Positions 42,334 to 52,200 of a stretch of 64,000 bases of DNA are shown one piece after another (positions within the stretch are counted from its first letter, which is position 1; every line of letters begins with the position of its first letter). A program made the translations under genes and the position numbers. Source of the stretch: an uncultured Clostridia bacterium (GTDB lineage: Bacteria > Bacillota > Clostridia > Oscillospirales > CAG-272); the NCBI GenBank assembly GCA_947624995.1, contig CANQMS010000001.1, forward strand, positions 62,001-126,000, in the 5' to 3' direction. The notes beneath the pieces are model-generated. The model worked only from the letters and a program-made list of their open reading frames with translations, was not told the DNA's origin and did not search any database.

Positions 42334-45300
42334 TCACAAGATGTGCTTTACCGTCCTGAGCATGAATCTGTTCTTGAACGACAGTCCTTCATATACGTTC
42401 GAGGTCAGGTCTTCATAGTATTCCGCGAGCCGGCACAATCCTTCACGCGTGAGAGAATGACCGAATTCCTCCCTGCCGATCAGCTCAAGAACCGTCGGGA
42501 TCCCCGTGTCCGATGCCTCACCGATGGACTTGTCGAGGCGCTCCGCGTACTCGCCCGAAAGCTCGCCCGTCTCGGGCGCGAGCCCGAGTGCGCCGTATAC
42601 GTCGAATATTCCGAGGTCGAGCCTGTGTGCGCAGTCGCGCAGCTCCTCCTCCGACATTTCCTTTTTCATATCGGTGCAGCGTTCTATGAGCTTTGCCCGC
42701 GCCCTGAGTGCCCGTCCGCTGCGGCTTTTTATCTTCATAACGACGATGAGAACGACAGCCGCTATCCATATTACAGCTATCACCACGGCGGCGATCCATA
42801 TCGGCACCGTCGGGTCCGTTTTGTCCTCAACCGGCGTTTCGCCCGGCTGCGGCAGCGGGTCCTCATTTTCCTTCGGCGGTTCGGGCTTTTTCGGCGGTTC
42901 GGGCTCGTTAGGCTGACCCGGCGTCTGCACTTCCGGCATCTCGAGTCCGGAACCGTATATCGCGTCGTGATACGTCGGAGTTGCTTCGTACTGCACCCAG
43001 CCTATCCCGTCGTAATACACCTCGACCCACGCGTGCGCGTTGCTGTCAAGTATGTCTGCCGCATAGTAGAGCGACGTTTCACGGTCCGTATATAAGCCGG
43101 AGCTGAAATCTGACGCTATATAGCCCTCGCAATACCTTGCGGGTATGCCGACCGAGCGCAGCATCATCACGAGAGACGAGGCGAACTGCACGCAGTACCC
43201 CGTTTTCGTCTCGGTCAAAAACTTGACGAGCGCGGTCTTCCACGGGGCGTCTTCGATCTCCTTAGTCTCCTCCGTGACGCCTTCTTCCGTCTCCTCTTCT
43301 TCGACGTCAGTCTCCGGGACCGTCTCCGTTTCTTTTTCCGGAGGCTCGATCGAATATTCGTAATTTTCCGAAAGAAAGTCTATCATCGTCATCACAATGT
43401 CATGATAGTCAGAGACAGGCGGCGGATCGGACGGGCTGAAGCGCGAGGTCTTCCCGGCTTTCCATAAAGCCTCCGTCGCTTTCGCGCCGATGATGTTCGT
43501 GTCGTTTTCGTCCGTTTGCAGATACGTGTCGCGCACATAAGAGGCATACGCGCGCTCGATCTCTCCGTTTTGTCGGAGCGAGGCACGCTGCTCGTCAGTC
43601 ATTTCGGTAAGGTATCTGTAGAGCAGCGAATCCTCCGCGGATTCCGCGCCGAACTTCTCCGCATACATCTCTGCGTACCGGAGCGCCGTTTCCTCGTCGG
43701 TCCCGATGAGCATGTCCGGCTCGCCGGACGACAATAGCTCAAGTGTGCTCAGATATTCGTTTATTCCGCGTGCATATACGCTGCCGATCTCCGGATAGCG
43801 CATAGTCGTAACGATGGACTCCGTCGAGAAGGATGTATTCTCAAGAAAGAAGTTTGACGTCCATATGCCGTCAAAATAATAGCTGTACGGCAGCGGGGAC
43901 GGCAGCTTCGAATTGTACGAGAGGATCCCCTTTGAAGGCATGGCAACGGAAGGAAGGCATATCAGCGGCGCCGTGTCCGATTTGTTCGTGATGCTGACGC
44001 GCTCGTATATGAAGCCGATCGTTGTATTGTCGGAGTATGCGGACGAATCGGCATACTCCGAATACAAAGGATACATAGCGTCATAATAGCTTTCCGTTAT
44101 CTTTTCCGGCGTGAAATCCTCGCCGAAGAGCGCCTTATAGTTATCTATATCATCGTACGAAGCCGAATACCAGCGATCATCGGAATACCTTGTCCCGATC
44201 CATGTGCGAAGATAGACGGGAGCGTTGTACGGGACCTCGACGGTCGCTATTATGACGTCGTTGTATTCGGGATAGATCGTTTCCGTCGGTCGGGGACCGG
44301 CGTTCGAGCCGGCTGTGCCGTTTGGAGACGGGACCTTGTTCAGGTCGACCTCCTCGCTCCAGAAGATCGCGTTCATGTATTTGCGAACATCGTCGACCAC
44401 ATCTTTTATGAAAGGTATGCCGGGGTCGCTCTCCGTCACAAAGCGCGCAGGAAGAACAATGATAAGGAATGCCATCGCCGCCGCGGCGAGACCTGTTATA
44501 CCGCCGAGCGACAAATTCTCGGAAACGGTCTTGCCGTCCAGCTTTTCGGAACGGCGCGCGTCCTTCTTCTTCATGCGCTCAACGCGCTTTTTCTCGAGGC
44601 GCAGCCTTTTATCCTCGGCGCGCTCCGCCTTTCTGCGCCGCCTTCTGTCGGCACTGCTCTCAAGGATAAACAGGTCGCCGTCCTCTTCGGCGCCGGCGCT
44701 TACGCCTGCCTTCGCCGATTTCTTTGCGGCTCCTTTTTTTCTTCCCGCCTTTTCTTTCCTCCCGTCCGAGCCGACAGCATCCTCAAAAAGAGGTACCGGC
44801 TCGTCATCGGTGACAAAGCGCTTTTTATTTGAGTATTTGGTGTATTTTTTGTCGTGCGTCCAAAGGACGAAGACGCCTGCAATCGCCGCTACAAGGATCG
44901 AAAAGCCCCAGTTCGAGCGGATGATGTTATATATCGACGCGGGGACGATGAATGCCGCCGTCACGATCACGATCGGAAGCGGATGGCAGCGCCTGACTAT
45001 GACGGGCACGAGATAAAGCGAAAGGATTAAGGTGAGCAGCATGAGCCCGATTTTGTATAAATCAGCCTCGTTATATATGGCTCCGTCTGCGTCGGTCGGA
45101 AGGATGATATACCAATTGTGTACTGTCGTGAGCCCCGCGTCTACCGTCGTTTCGATAACGGTGTTGTGGACGGCGGCAACCGACTTGACGACAAGGTCGG
45201 CAAAATCGACCGAAACGATCGCGAGGCGCGCGAATATGCCCCCTGCGAGTGCAACGGCGCCGACGGCGGACGCTATTCCGCCCTTGAAAAGAAGCGTAAT

Positions 45301-45561
45301 CGCCGCCGCGAAGAAAAACGCGGACATGAATATCGTCGCGGGACCCGCCTTGTCCGGGACGAGGCAGAACGCGTCTGCCACAAAGAGACACAGACCCGAA
45401 ACGTATGCCGCAGCGAGGACGGCACGGCATACAAGTCCCGCCGTCACGGATGCGGATGTGTGGTTCTGCTTCGTCGGGAGGTATATTATGTCGCGCTCGC
45501 GCTTTCCGCGGCGTCTTCTTCCGAAAAAGCGTCTTTTTTCGGAGGGTATCGTCAGATTCAT
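42334..45561 (-). CDS. Transglutaminase-like multi-pass membrane protein (TgpA/DUF3488-type arrangement)
   Basis: The protein has 1075 aa. Its ATG overlaps the DUF58 gene stop (ATGA, 45558-45561). After a basic N-terminus come six or seven membrane segments (to about residue 235), then an unusual cytoplasmic insert of about 130 residues packed with Lys and Arg (for example RRRRRKAERAEDKRLRLEKK), one more membrane segment near 365, and a large outer domain. In the outer domain lies the transglutaminase core with catalytic Cys (KTGYCVQFASSLVMMLRSVGIPAR, around residue 800), His (NAHAWVEVYY) and Asp-side (WVQYEATP). A Pro/Glu linker, a final membrane segment and a cytoplasmic DUF4129-like tail follow. 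The MoxR/DUF58/transglutaminase trio is widespread; substrates are unknown. Confidence 0.92.
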   Translation of the reverse strand: MNLTIPSEKRRFFGRRRRGKRERDIIYLPTKQNHTSASVTAGLVCRAVLAAAYVSGLCLFVADAFCLVPDKAGPATIFMSAFFFAAAITLLFKGGIASAVGAVALAGGIFARLAIVSVDFADLVVKSVAAVHNTVIETTVDAGLTTVHNWYIILPTDADGAIYNEADLYKIGLMLLTLILSLYLVPVIVRRCHPLPIVIVTAAFIVPASIYNIIRSNWGFSILVAAIAGVFVLWTHDKKYTKYSNKKRFVTDDEPVPLFEDAVGSDGRKEKAGRKKGAAKKSAKAGVSAGAEEDGDLFILESSADRRRRRKAERAEDKRLRLEKKRVERMKKKDARRSEKLDGKTVSENLSLGGITGLAAAAMAFLIIVLPARFVTESDPGIPFIKDVVDDVRKYMNAIFWSEEVDLNKVPSPNGTAGSNAGPRPTETIYPEYNDVIIATVEVPYNAPVYLRTWIGTRYSDDRWYSASYDDIDNYKALFGEDFTPEKITESYYDAMYPLYSEYADSSAYSDNTTIGFIYERVSITNKSDTAPLICLPSVAMPSKGILSYNSKLPSPLPYSYYFDGIWTSNFFLENTSFSTESIVTTMRYPEIGSVYARGINEYLSTLELLSSGEPDMLIGTDEETALRYAEMYAEKFGAESAEDSLLYRYLTEMTDEQRASLRQNGEIERAYASYVRDTYLQTDENDTNIIGAKATEALWKAGKTSRFSPSDPPPVSDYHDIVMTMIDFLSENYEYSIEPPEKETETVPETDVEEEETEEGVTEETKEIEDAPWKTALVKFLTETKTGYCVQFASSLVMMLRSVGIPARYCEGYIASDFSSGLYTDRETSLYYAADILDSNAHAWVEVYYDGIGWVQYEATPTYHDAIYGSGLEMPEVQTPGQPNEPEPPKKPEPPKENEDPLPQPGETPVEDKTDPTVPIWIAAVVIAVIWIAAVVLIVVMKIKSRSGRALRARAKLIERCTDMKKEMSEEELRDCAHRLDLGIFDVYGALGLAPETGELSGEYAERLDKSIGEASDTGIPTVLELIGREEFGHSLTREGLCRLAEYYEDLTSNVYEGLSFKNRFMLRTVKHIL

Positions 45562-47183
45562 AAGCGCCCCTCCCCTGCTTCATTTTTCCCGCGCTGCCGG
45601 TCACTGCCGCCGTCTTCCGAGATCGGACTGACAGCCGTCAGCAATATCTTGTTTTCGGCAAATCTCGAACGGCAGAAATCGACATATTCTTTGTGGAGCT
45701 CTTTGTCCGCAAATTTTTCCGTCGGATCGAACAGCATCACCTCTGCGCGAACGGCTCCGGCGCCGTGGGACGAGGTGATGAAGTCTCCGAGATTGTGTAT
45801 GCCGGCATCAGCCGTCACAAAAATAAACGTCGGGCTGTCGCTGTCGTCGACGAGAGTCGGCAGCATCGTGACCTTCATACTGTGCGGGCAGAACGGCGCC
45901 GTCCCGAACTGGCGGAAGAACGCGTCGATATCCGAATACGCGTTTATCTCATACGCGAAAAAGCCGCTGTCCGCCCGTTCGTCGAACCACATCAGCGTCA
46001 CGGAGTTTCCCTGATCAATTCCGTCAAGGACCGCCCCAATCGCGAGCTCTGAGACGCCGTCAGCGCAGAACTCGTCAAAATCATAGAGCTCGTCCGGCAA
46101 AACGTCGTCCGCGTGAGTGAAGCGATCGCGATCGTCTTCCCGTGTCTTTGCGAGTGTGCTGTTCGGGGCGGCGTCGCTTTTTTCGTTTTCGGCAGCTATC
46201 TCTCCCCTGATCCTCGCCGTCACCGATGCCGCAAGAGCTCTGTCGCTCGCGGCGTCGGCATATGCGCGCATACGCTCCTTTGCAGACATGCGCGACTCGC
46301 GCGCGTGCCCGTTCAGCCTCACGTCTATGACGCGGGGCTTCTTTTCCCGCGCCTTTTTTCTGTTCTTCGTGCGCTCTGCGGCTTTCGGCTCGTCTGCCGC
46401 GCCCTCGTCTCCGAAAAGCGTTGCGAAATCGCAGAAGACATACAGCTTTTTTCCCGAGTTCGGCTTATAGTCGTTGACCTGAAGGTCGCCGAGCTTTGAA
46501 GACAGCTTCCAATGAATATGCTTCAAAAGGTCGCCGTTCCTGTATTCGCGGATGAGGTTAGACTCGCTCGCCTCTATCCCGTCCGTCATTCTGCTGTCCG
46601 TCGGCGCGTCTGCCGGAGAATTGTCGTCTCCGCGCGAAAAATGGAGCCTGCGAGGCATAACGTATATTTTTATGTAGATGTTGACGAATCTGCGGAGGCG
46701 GAAAATGCGGAGAACGTCGGAAACATAAATGCACCCGACGCCGACGCGGTAGCTCCCGCGGTATTTAAATGTCACGCTCGACTTGAATCTGTACTCGCCG
46801 CGCGGCAGCACGGACATCCGTATGAGCCTGCTCTCGCAGCTGACCCCGTCACTTCTCGGCAGGACTATTTCCGCCTCCGTGAAAGGCATGGGCAGAACCG
46901 AATAGTTCGAGACACGGAACTCATACCCGACGGGCGTGAGCTTTTCCGCCGTCGTTTCATCCGACAGGACGAAGGCGCCGACATTTGCCCTTCCGATCAG
47001 CGCATAAAAGAACGAAATGACCGGCAGCATCCCGACGAACCACATGAACACGACCGAAACGGAGGAACGCAGCGCCTGCGTGAACACGAGCGCGAAAATA
47101 AACAGCGGAACATAAAGCACAGCGCCTATACCGAGAGAAAAAGTCCCGTGCGCCGGTCTTTCACCATTTTTTCCGGATCTCAT
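45558..47183 (-). CDS. DUF58 domain protein
   Basis: The protein has 541 aa. Two membrane segments near the N-terminus (about residues 17-37 and 42-62) precede a beta-rich region and the DUF58 core, with the hallmark IREYRNGDLLKHIHWKLSSKLGDLQVNDY near residue 225. After the strand KKLYVFCDFATLF an insert of about 110 charged residues (RTKNRKKAREKKPRVIDV, SAKERMRAYADAASDRALA) interrupts what is usually a von Willebrand-like fold, which resumes at LAIGAVLDGIDQGNSVTLMWFDE. The first ATG has a poor ribosome binding site and follows the MoxR stop by five bases, so coupling is likely. Confidence 0.9.
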   Translation of the reverse strand: MRSGKNGERPAHGTFSLGIGAVLYVPLFIFALVFTQALRSSVSVVFMWFVGMLPVISFFYALIGRANVGAFVLSDETTAEKLTPVGYEFRVSNYSVLPMPFTEAEIVLPRSDGVSCESRLIRMSVLPRGEYRFKSSVTFKYRGSYRVGVGCIYVSDVLRIFRLRRFVNIYIKIYVMPRRLHFSRGDDNSPADAPTDSRMTDGIEASESNLIREYRNGDLLKHIHWKLSSKLGDLQVNDYKPNSGKKLYVFCDFATLFGDEGAADEPKAAERTKNRKKAREKKPRVIDVRLNGHARESRMSAKERMRAYADAASDRALAASVTARIRGEIAAENEKSDAAPNSTLAKTREDDRDRFTHADDVLPDELYDFDEFCADGVSELAIGAVLDGIDQGNSVTLMWFDERADSGFFAYEINAYSDIDAFFRQFGTAPFCPHSMKVTMLPTLVDDSDSPTFIFVTADAGIHNLGDFITSSHGAGAVRAEVMLFDPTEKFADKELHKEYVDFCRSRFAENKILLTAVSPISEDGGSDRQRGKNEAGEGRL

Positions 47184-47188
47184 GACTG

Positions 47189-48169
47189 TCAGTTTCCGCG
47201 CTCGGAGACGTACGGGACCTCGACCGAGCGCCTTATCTCCATGAGGATATCTCCGGCGGCGATGCGGTTCAGCCGCGCCTCCTGCTTGAGGATCAGCCTG
47301 TGCCCGACGACAGGCGAGAATATCGCCGTTATATCGTCCGGGATGACGTAGTCGCGGGCGCGCGTGAACGCGTACGCCTGAGAGAGCTTCATCATCGCGA
47401 CGGACGCGCGCGGGCTCGCGCCGAGCGACACCGCGTTGTGCGTCCTCGTCGCGGAGACGAGGCTGACGATATATTTGTATATTTTAGGGTCGACGGTAAC
47501 GTTTCTGACGATGCGCTGCATCTCACGGATGTCGTCAAGATCGGCTGCCGGTCTGACGTCGTCGAGCGGGTTTCTGCGGCTGCGCGTGTCGATTATGCTT
47601 ATCTCCTCGTTCAGCGTCGGGTACCCCATCGAGATCTTGATCATGAATCTGTCAAGCTGCGCCTCGGGCAGCGGATACGTTCCGACATAGCCGGACGGGT
47701 TCTGCGTCGCAATGACGCAGAAAGGGTCGGGGATGTCATACGTGACACCGTCAACGGTCACGCAGCCTTCCTCCATCGCCTCGAGCAGGGACGACTGCGT
47801 CTTCGGCGACGCGCGGTTGATCTCGTCCGCGAGCAGGATATTGCACATGACGAGACCTTCCCGCATTTCAAAGCTCTCGGTCTTTCTGTTGTATATATTG
47901 AATCCCGTTATATCGGATGCCATGACGTCCGGCGTGAACTGCGCGCGCTTGAACGAAAGCCCGGCGGCGCGCGCGAGCGCCGCGGCGAGCGTCGTCTTCC
48001 CGACGCCGGGGACATCCTCAATCAGAACATGACCGCCGGCAAGCATTGCCGATGTAAGGAGCACGATCTCGTAGTGCTTTCCTATGACGACCGATTCAAC
48101 CTCGCCCGTTATTGATTTGTAAAGATCGTATGCTTCCCTGAAGGTCATCTGTCCCGAAGCGTTTCCCAT
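47189..48169 (-). CDS. MoxR-family AAA+ ATPase
   Basis: The protein has 326 aa. Walker A is LIEDVPGVGKTTLA (about residue 50-63), Walker B is LLADEINRASPKTQSSLLEAMEE, sensor 1 is VIATQNPSGYVGTYPLPEAQLDRF, and the lid domain follows (SLGASPRASVAMMKLSQAYAF). MoxR ATPases act as chaperones, often for von Willebrand/DUF58 partners, and the next genes are exactly those. GGGAG lies seven bases before the ATG. It heads the operon MoxR, DUF58, transglutaminase, alpha-galactosidase. Confidence 0.95.
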   Translation of the reverse strand: MGNASGQMTFREAYDLYKSITGEVESVVIGKHYEIVLLTSAMLAGGHVLIEDVPGVGKTTLAAALARAAGLSFKRAQFTPDVMASDITGFNIYNRKTESFEMREGLVMCNILLADEINRASPKTQSSLLEAMEEGCVTVDGVTYDIPDPFCVIATQNPSGYVGTYPLPEAQLDRFMIKISMGYPTLNEEISIIDTRSRRNPLDDVRPAADLDDIREMQRIVRNVTVDPKIYKYIVSLVSATRTHNAVSLGASPRASVAMMKLSQAYAFTRARDYVIPDDITAIFSPVVGHRLILKQEARLNRIAAGDILMEIRRSVEVPYVSERGN

Positions 48170-48291
48170 GTTGAACTCCCGGCTTTTTTCGGCTTGTCGC
48201 CTTTATTTTGAATGAAACCTATTTCATATAGTTTATCACATGACGCCGTGTCTGTTTGTGAACAAATTGTAAATATTCTGTCCGTTTCCGC

Positions 48292-50277
48292 TCATTTGCC
48301 GTATATTCCGCCGCTGATGTATTCGCGGTAAACGGTTTCGAACCAATATTTCCCCTTTGCTGCGGGTATAGGACGGCACGGTTCAAACGACGTCTTAAAA
48401 TCGCCCCCGGGCGTAAGCTCCGCAAGAAGAACAACGCCCGAGTGCTCCGTATCCGTCGGGACGGGAGATTTTCCGCGCAGGAGCTCTTCCGGGGATTTCT
48501 CGGTGACAAGGAAGGAGCCGCGCGAGATCCCGCCGGACGAGATATAGAACTCCGCCGAGGCGAGCATTGCCGCCTGTGTTATCAGTATGTCGCGGTTTAT
48601 CATGAGCTCCGCCGCCTCTCTCGGCGTGAAGACGCCGAGACGCGAAAAGCGCGAAAGCTCGCTGCGTACAAACGACTGCATCCTGCGAATCTTCCCAATG
48701 TCACGCAAAAACGAGCAGCACTCGGTCATCATCCCGGCATAAAGCGCGCGCCGGTCGAGAATATCCGAAAGCGTCACCGTGTCCCCGCCCGAAGGAATGC
48801 TGCCGGATATTTGCTCCGGCTTTATCTTTGCTGCCGCCTTTTTGCGGCTCGCGATCTTCTCCGCCGCACGCATCCCGCCGACCTGAGTCGAGTTCAGCGC
48901 GCTTCCGCCCGGGCGGCTGACGCCGAAAACTCCCGCCGCCTCGCCGATGACAAACAGTCCGGGAACACGCGTCTCGTACCATTTATCGACCTCGATGCCC
49001 CCGTTGCAGTGCTGGGCACAGACGGCGATCTCGAGCCTCTCACGGTAAAGATCGACACCGCGCGAGCGGTAAAAGCCGATTGCCGGTGCGTTCATCGCTT
49101 CAAGCCGCTCGATTGGGAGCTCCCCCGTACTGCCGCAGTTTTGAAGATACGTCATAGCCTCCTCGCCCGCGAGCGAAATATCCGCCATCCCGCCTTTCAT
49201 GATCTCGCGCGGGTTTTGCGTATAGTCAAGGAAAACGCGCCTGCCGTGCATTTTTTCGCAGAACACGGCGAGGTCGAGCGCGCTCGAGGACAGGCGCCCG
49301 CCCGAATATATTTTCGCCGCCGAAAACGGCCATTCATATCCTTTTTTGAATATCGCCTCGGGAATATCGGATGCAGCATCCATATAGTCGCCGAGAAATT
49401 CGCGCTCACCGTTCCCGTCGGCGTCGGTAGACACATACCGCGGCAGGACCTGCTGGTAGCTGCCGGACACATTCCACCTCGGGGACACGGACGCGAGCCC
49501 GTACTGGCTCTCCGTCAGATTTATGCCTGCCGCTCCAGCCTCGAGCGCCGCGCCGAGCGCGCACGTCTGGCTTTCGGGATATACCGTCGAGCTGTATATA
49601 GCGGACGGTCCGCCGACAGCCCACACAACGTCCGCCGCCGCAAACACCGCAAGCCCGAGCGTATTTTCCGGGCTTGCCTCCGCCGCCGACACGGTCAGGA
49701 TCCCCGCCGTTTTTTCCCCGTCCTTTATGATCTTTACCGCGCGGTACCCGTCGTAAAGCGGAATTTTTTTCGCCTCGGCTTCCGCCTCGAGCGCCTCCGT
49801 CATATATTTTGAAGTGAGCGGACCGCACGAGGTTGCGCGGCAGGATGTGTCGTGGTCTGTGCGGTAGCCCGTATATTCGCCGTATTCGTTGTGAGGGAAC
49901 GGAACTCCGAGCGATGTCAGCCGGTGAAAGCCCCGGATAGATCCGACTGCCTCAACGTACGCGAGATCCCCGTGCATTGAGCCGCCCGCCGCCATGGCAG
50001 CAGCCATATCCTCGGCTCTGTCGCCGTCGGAGAGCTTGTAATATGTCTGCTTGTCGCTCCCCGTATTGCGCGACGTCCCCATTTTCCTGCCCTCCGTCAC
50101 AATAGCAAAGCTCTCGCAGCCGCATGACGATAAAGAAACCGCGCAGCCGAATCCGGCAGCTCCGCTGCCGACGATGATGACAGCGTACTCGCGCACGGGA
50201 ACCGTGCCGTACTCCGTTCTTACATAATAGTCCGGCTTTTTCGCCGACATAGCCGACATATTTGTCATATCCGTCAC
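48292..50277 (-). CDS. FAD-dependent oxidoreductase of the fumarate reductase/L-aspartate oxidase flavoprotein type
   Basis: The protein has 661 aa. GTG at 50277 is chosen because GAGGTG ends six bases upstream; an ATG nine bases later is the alternative. The FAD-binding loop is VIIVGSGAAGFGCAVSL. Family features follow: GTSRNTGSDKQTYYKL, THDTSCRATSCGPLTSKYM-like substrate loop around residue 150, and CAQHCNGGIEVDKWYETRVPGLFVIGEAAGV, where the HCNGGI resembles the substrate His region of fumarate reductases. A helical C-terminal domain is present. No iron-sulfur or membrane subunit is adjacent, so it is a stand-alone reductase or oxidase with an unknown substrate. Confidence 0.88.
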   Translation of the reverse strand: MTDMTNMSAMSAKKPDYYVRTEYGTVPVREYAVIIVGSGAAGFGCAVSLSSCGCESFAIVTEGRKMGTSRNTGSDKQTYYKLSDGDRAEDMAAAMAAGGSMHGDLAYVEAVGSIRGFHRLTSLGVPFPHNEYGEYTGYRTDHDTSCRATSCGPLTSKYMTEALEAEAEAKKIPLYDGYRAVKIIKDGEKTAGILTVSAAEASPENTLGLAVFAAADVVWAVGGPSAIYSSTVYPESQTCALGAALEAGAAGINLTESQYGLASVSPRWNVSGSYQQVLPRYVSTDADGNGEREFLGDYMDAASDIPEAIFKKGYEWPFSAAKIYSGGRLSSSALDLAVFCEKMHGRRVFLDYTQNPREIMKGGMADISLAGEEAMTYLQNCGSTGELPIERLEAMNAPAIGFYRSRGVDLYRERLEIAVCAQHCNGGIEVDKWYETRVPGLFVIGEAAGVFGVSRPGGSALNSTQVGGMRAAEKIASRKKAAAKIKPEQISGSIPSGGDTVTLSDILDRRALYAGMMTECCSFLRDIGKIRRMQSFVRSELSRFSRLGVFTPREAAELMINRDILITQAAMLASAEFYISSGGISRGSFLVTEKSPEELLRGKSPVPTDTEHSGVVLLAELTPGGDFKTSFEPCRPIPAAKGKYWFETVYREYISGGIYGK

Positions 50278-50485
50278 AACCGTCACCTCAACTATATTTT
50301 GCCGTTTCACGCCGTTCGCCGCCGGTCCCCGCATTGTCTTTGGCGGCGCCAATCATAAGGCGAACGGCGCATTTCCCACTTATGATTTTACCACAAAACA
50401 GCGCGTCTCTCAATCGTCCGCCGCTGATTTATATCGCGGAAAGACGAAAAAATTTTGTTTTGCCCTTTTCTTCCGGTTCGAGATG

Positions 50486-50494
50486 TGGTATGAT
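50486..50494 (+). promoter_or_regulatory. Extended -10 promoter of the MutS-like operon
   Basis: TGGTATGAT (50486-50494) is an extended -10 element (TGn plus TATGAT), with a poor -35 region. A second possible -10, TATAAT, begins a few bases later. The leader to the start at 50569 is about 70 nt. Confidence 0.45.
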
Positions 50495-50568
50495 TATAAT
50501 GAGTTGATTTCGGCACAATGCCGTTTTCTTTTCACGCTGTTTATCCGAAGGAGGATCCCTTTGTCAAT

Positions 50569-52200
50569 ATGGATCTGAATGACTTTTCGCTGCTTTATCC
50601 GTCCGGCTATAAGGGGCGCGACGACCTGCCGGATATTTCACCCGAAACGACGGAGCAGCTTGAGCTCGACCTTTTATTCCAACTGAACAATTCCTCGCTC
50701 GAGGAGCTTTTCACGACGTCGCCCGAGGTCATAAAATACAGGCAGGACGTTTTTGAGGACATCGAGGCGTGCCCCGAGATCGCGGATACGCTGTCAAAGG
50801 TCGTCCCCATCCTGCTCGACATCGAGGAGCTGCGGCGCCTCGCGACTAACGCGGCGTCTGCGGGCGGGTCCGATACCGAATCATATCTTTTCTCGCTCTC
50901 CGAGATCGAGCTTTACACCTCGTGCCTGTCCGTCATGCACAAGGGGCTCTCGGGCTGCCGCGAAAAGGTGAAAAGCGAGGCGTTTTGCGCGCTGTGCGAC
51001 CGTATCACTGAGCTCACAGAGAGCGATTACTACCGCGACCTTAACGAAAAGCTCAACGCGCTGACGCAGCGCGTCCGCGACATAAAGAGCGTCACCGTCG
51101 GCGTGAACCTTGACTCGCAGCTCCGCCCCGTTTACGCGGGCGTGCTCTCGTTCAACTCGCGCCCGTTCAAGAGCGGAGAGGTGATCGACAAGATCCTCCG
51201 CCTCAACTTCAAAAACGACGAAAACACATGTATCGCACCGCTGACACCCTTTATAAAGGGACAGTCCGAGAACCAGCAGTACGCGACGACGCACGCGTTC
51301 TACTCCGCGATAAACGACGTTTTCCGCAGCTCCGTCCGCTCATGGCGCCGCCTCGTATCGGAATACGTGCTCGAAAACACGGATTTCCTTCTCTCGATAC
51401 TTCCCGAGATCGAGTTCATCGTTAAGGGTTCCCGCGTCATATCCGCGCTCCGCAGCCGCGGGATAACGCTCTGCCGCCCTGATGTCCGACCCATGGAAGA
51501 GCAGGCGCTCTCTTTTCGGGCGCTCGCAAACCCCGTCGTCGCGCTCAGGATAGAGGACGAGATAGTCACAAACGATCTCGAATTTGACAGAGACGCGTGG
51601 ATATACGTGCTCACGGGTCCGAACAGAGGCGGGAAATCGGTCATAACGTGTGCGCTCGGTCTTGCCGTCGCGATGTGTATGCTCGGGCTCCCCGTCCCTG
51701 CCGAAAAAGCAGTCATTTCGCCGTGCGACGGTATATTTGCCCACTTCCCGACGGGCAGCGACGACACGATCGACAAAGGAAGGCTCGGTGAGGAATGTGC
51801 AAGGCTCGAGGAGATATTCGACCGCGCGTCGAAATACAGCCTTATCCTGCTCGACGAGTCGCTCTCCTCGACGGGAGCGTTCGAGGCGTCGTACATTGCC
51901 GCCGAGGTCCTGACCGGCTTTGCCGTCCTCGGCTGCCACGCGCTGTTCTCGACTCACCTGCACGAGCTCGCCGCCAAGGTCGACGATATCAACGCCGATT
52001 CGGCGTCGAGGGGCGGCGTCCGCGTCGACAATCTCGTCGCCGGGATCGAGGAGGGCAAGCGCAGCTTCAGAATACTGCGTCAGCGCCCCGACGGGAAGAG
52101 CTACGCACACGATATTGCCGAAAAATACAATCTTTCGCTCGAACAGATAATGTCTAAGCTCGGCGGAAGGATAAAAGCAAAAGAGGAACAGGAGAAATGA
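50569..52200 (+). CDS. MutS-related ATPase without mismatch-recognition domain
   Basis: The protein has 543 aa from the ATG at 50569. AAGGAGG (50548-50554) is strong but 14 nt away; an earlier ATG (50518) has no ribosome binding site. The first 330 residues are helical, like the MutS lever and clamp. The ATPase is at about 345-540: LTGPNRGGKSVITCALGL (Walker A), LILLDESLSSTGAFEASYIAAEVL (Walker B and signature), LFSTHLHELAAKV (His switch). The N-terminal mismatch-binding domain of MutS1 and the Smr nuclease of MutS2 are absent. Such shorter MutS-like proteins are of unknown role. The stop overlaps the next gene (ATGA). Confidence 0.88.
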   Translation: MDLNDFSLLYPSGYKGRDDLPDISPETTEQLELDLLFQLNNSSLEELFTTSPEVIKYRQDVFEDIEACPEIADTLSKVVPILLDIEELRRLATNAASAGGSDTESYLFSLSEIELYTSCLSVMHKGLSGCREKVKSEAFCALCDRITELTESDYYRDLNEKLNALTQRVRDIKSVTVGVNLDSQLRPVYAGVLSFNSRPFKSGEVIDKILRLNFKNDENTCIAPLTPFIKGQSENQQYATTHAFYSAINDVFRSSVRSWRRLVSEYVLENTDFLLSILPEIEFIVKGSRVISALRSRGITLCRPDVRPMEEQALSFRALANPVVALRIEDEIVTNDLEFDRDAWIYVLTGPNRGGKSVITCALGLAVAMCMLGLPVPAEKAVISPCDGIFAHFPTGSDDTIDKGRLGEECARLEEIFDRASKYSLILLDESLSSTGAFEASYIAAEVLTGFAVLGCHALFSTHLHELAAKVDDINADSASRGGVRVDNLVAGIEEGKRSFRILRQRPDGKSYAHDIAEKYNLSLEQIMSKLGGRIKAKEEQEK

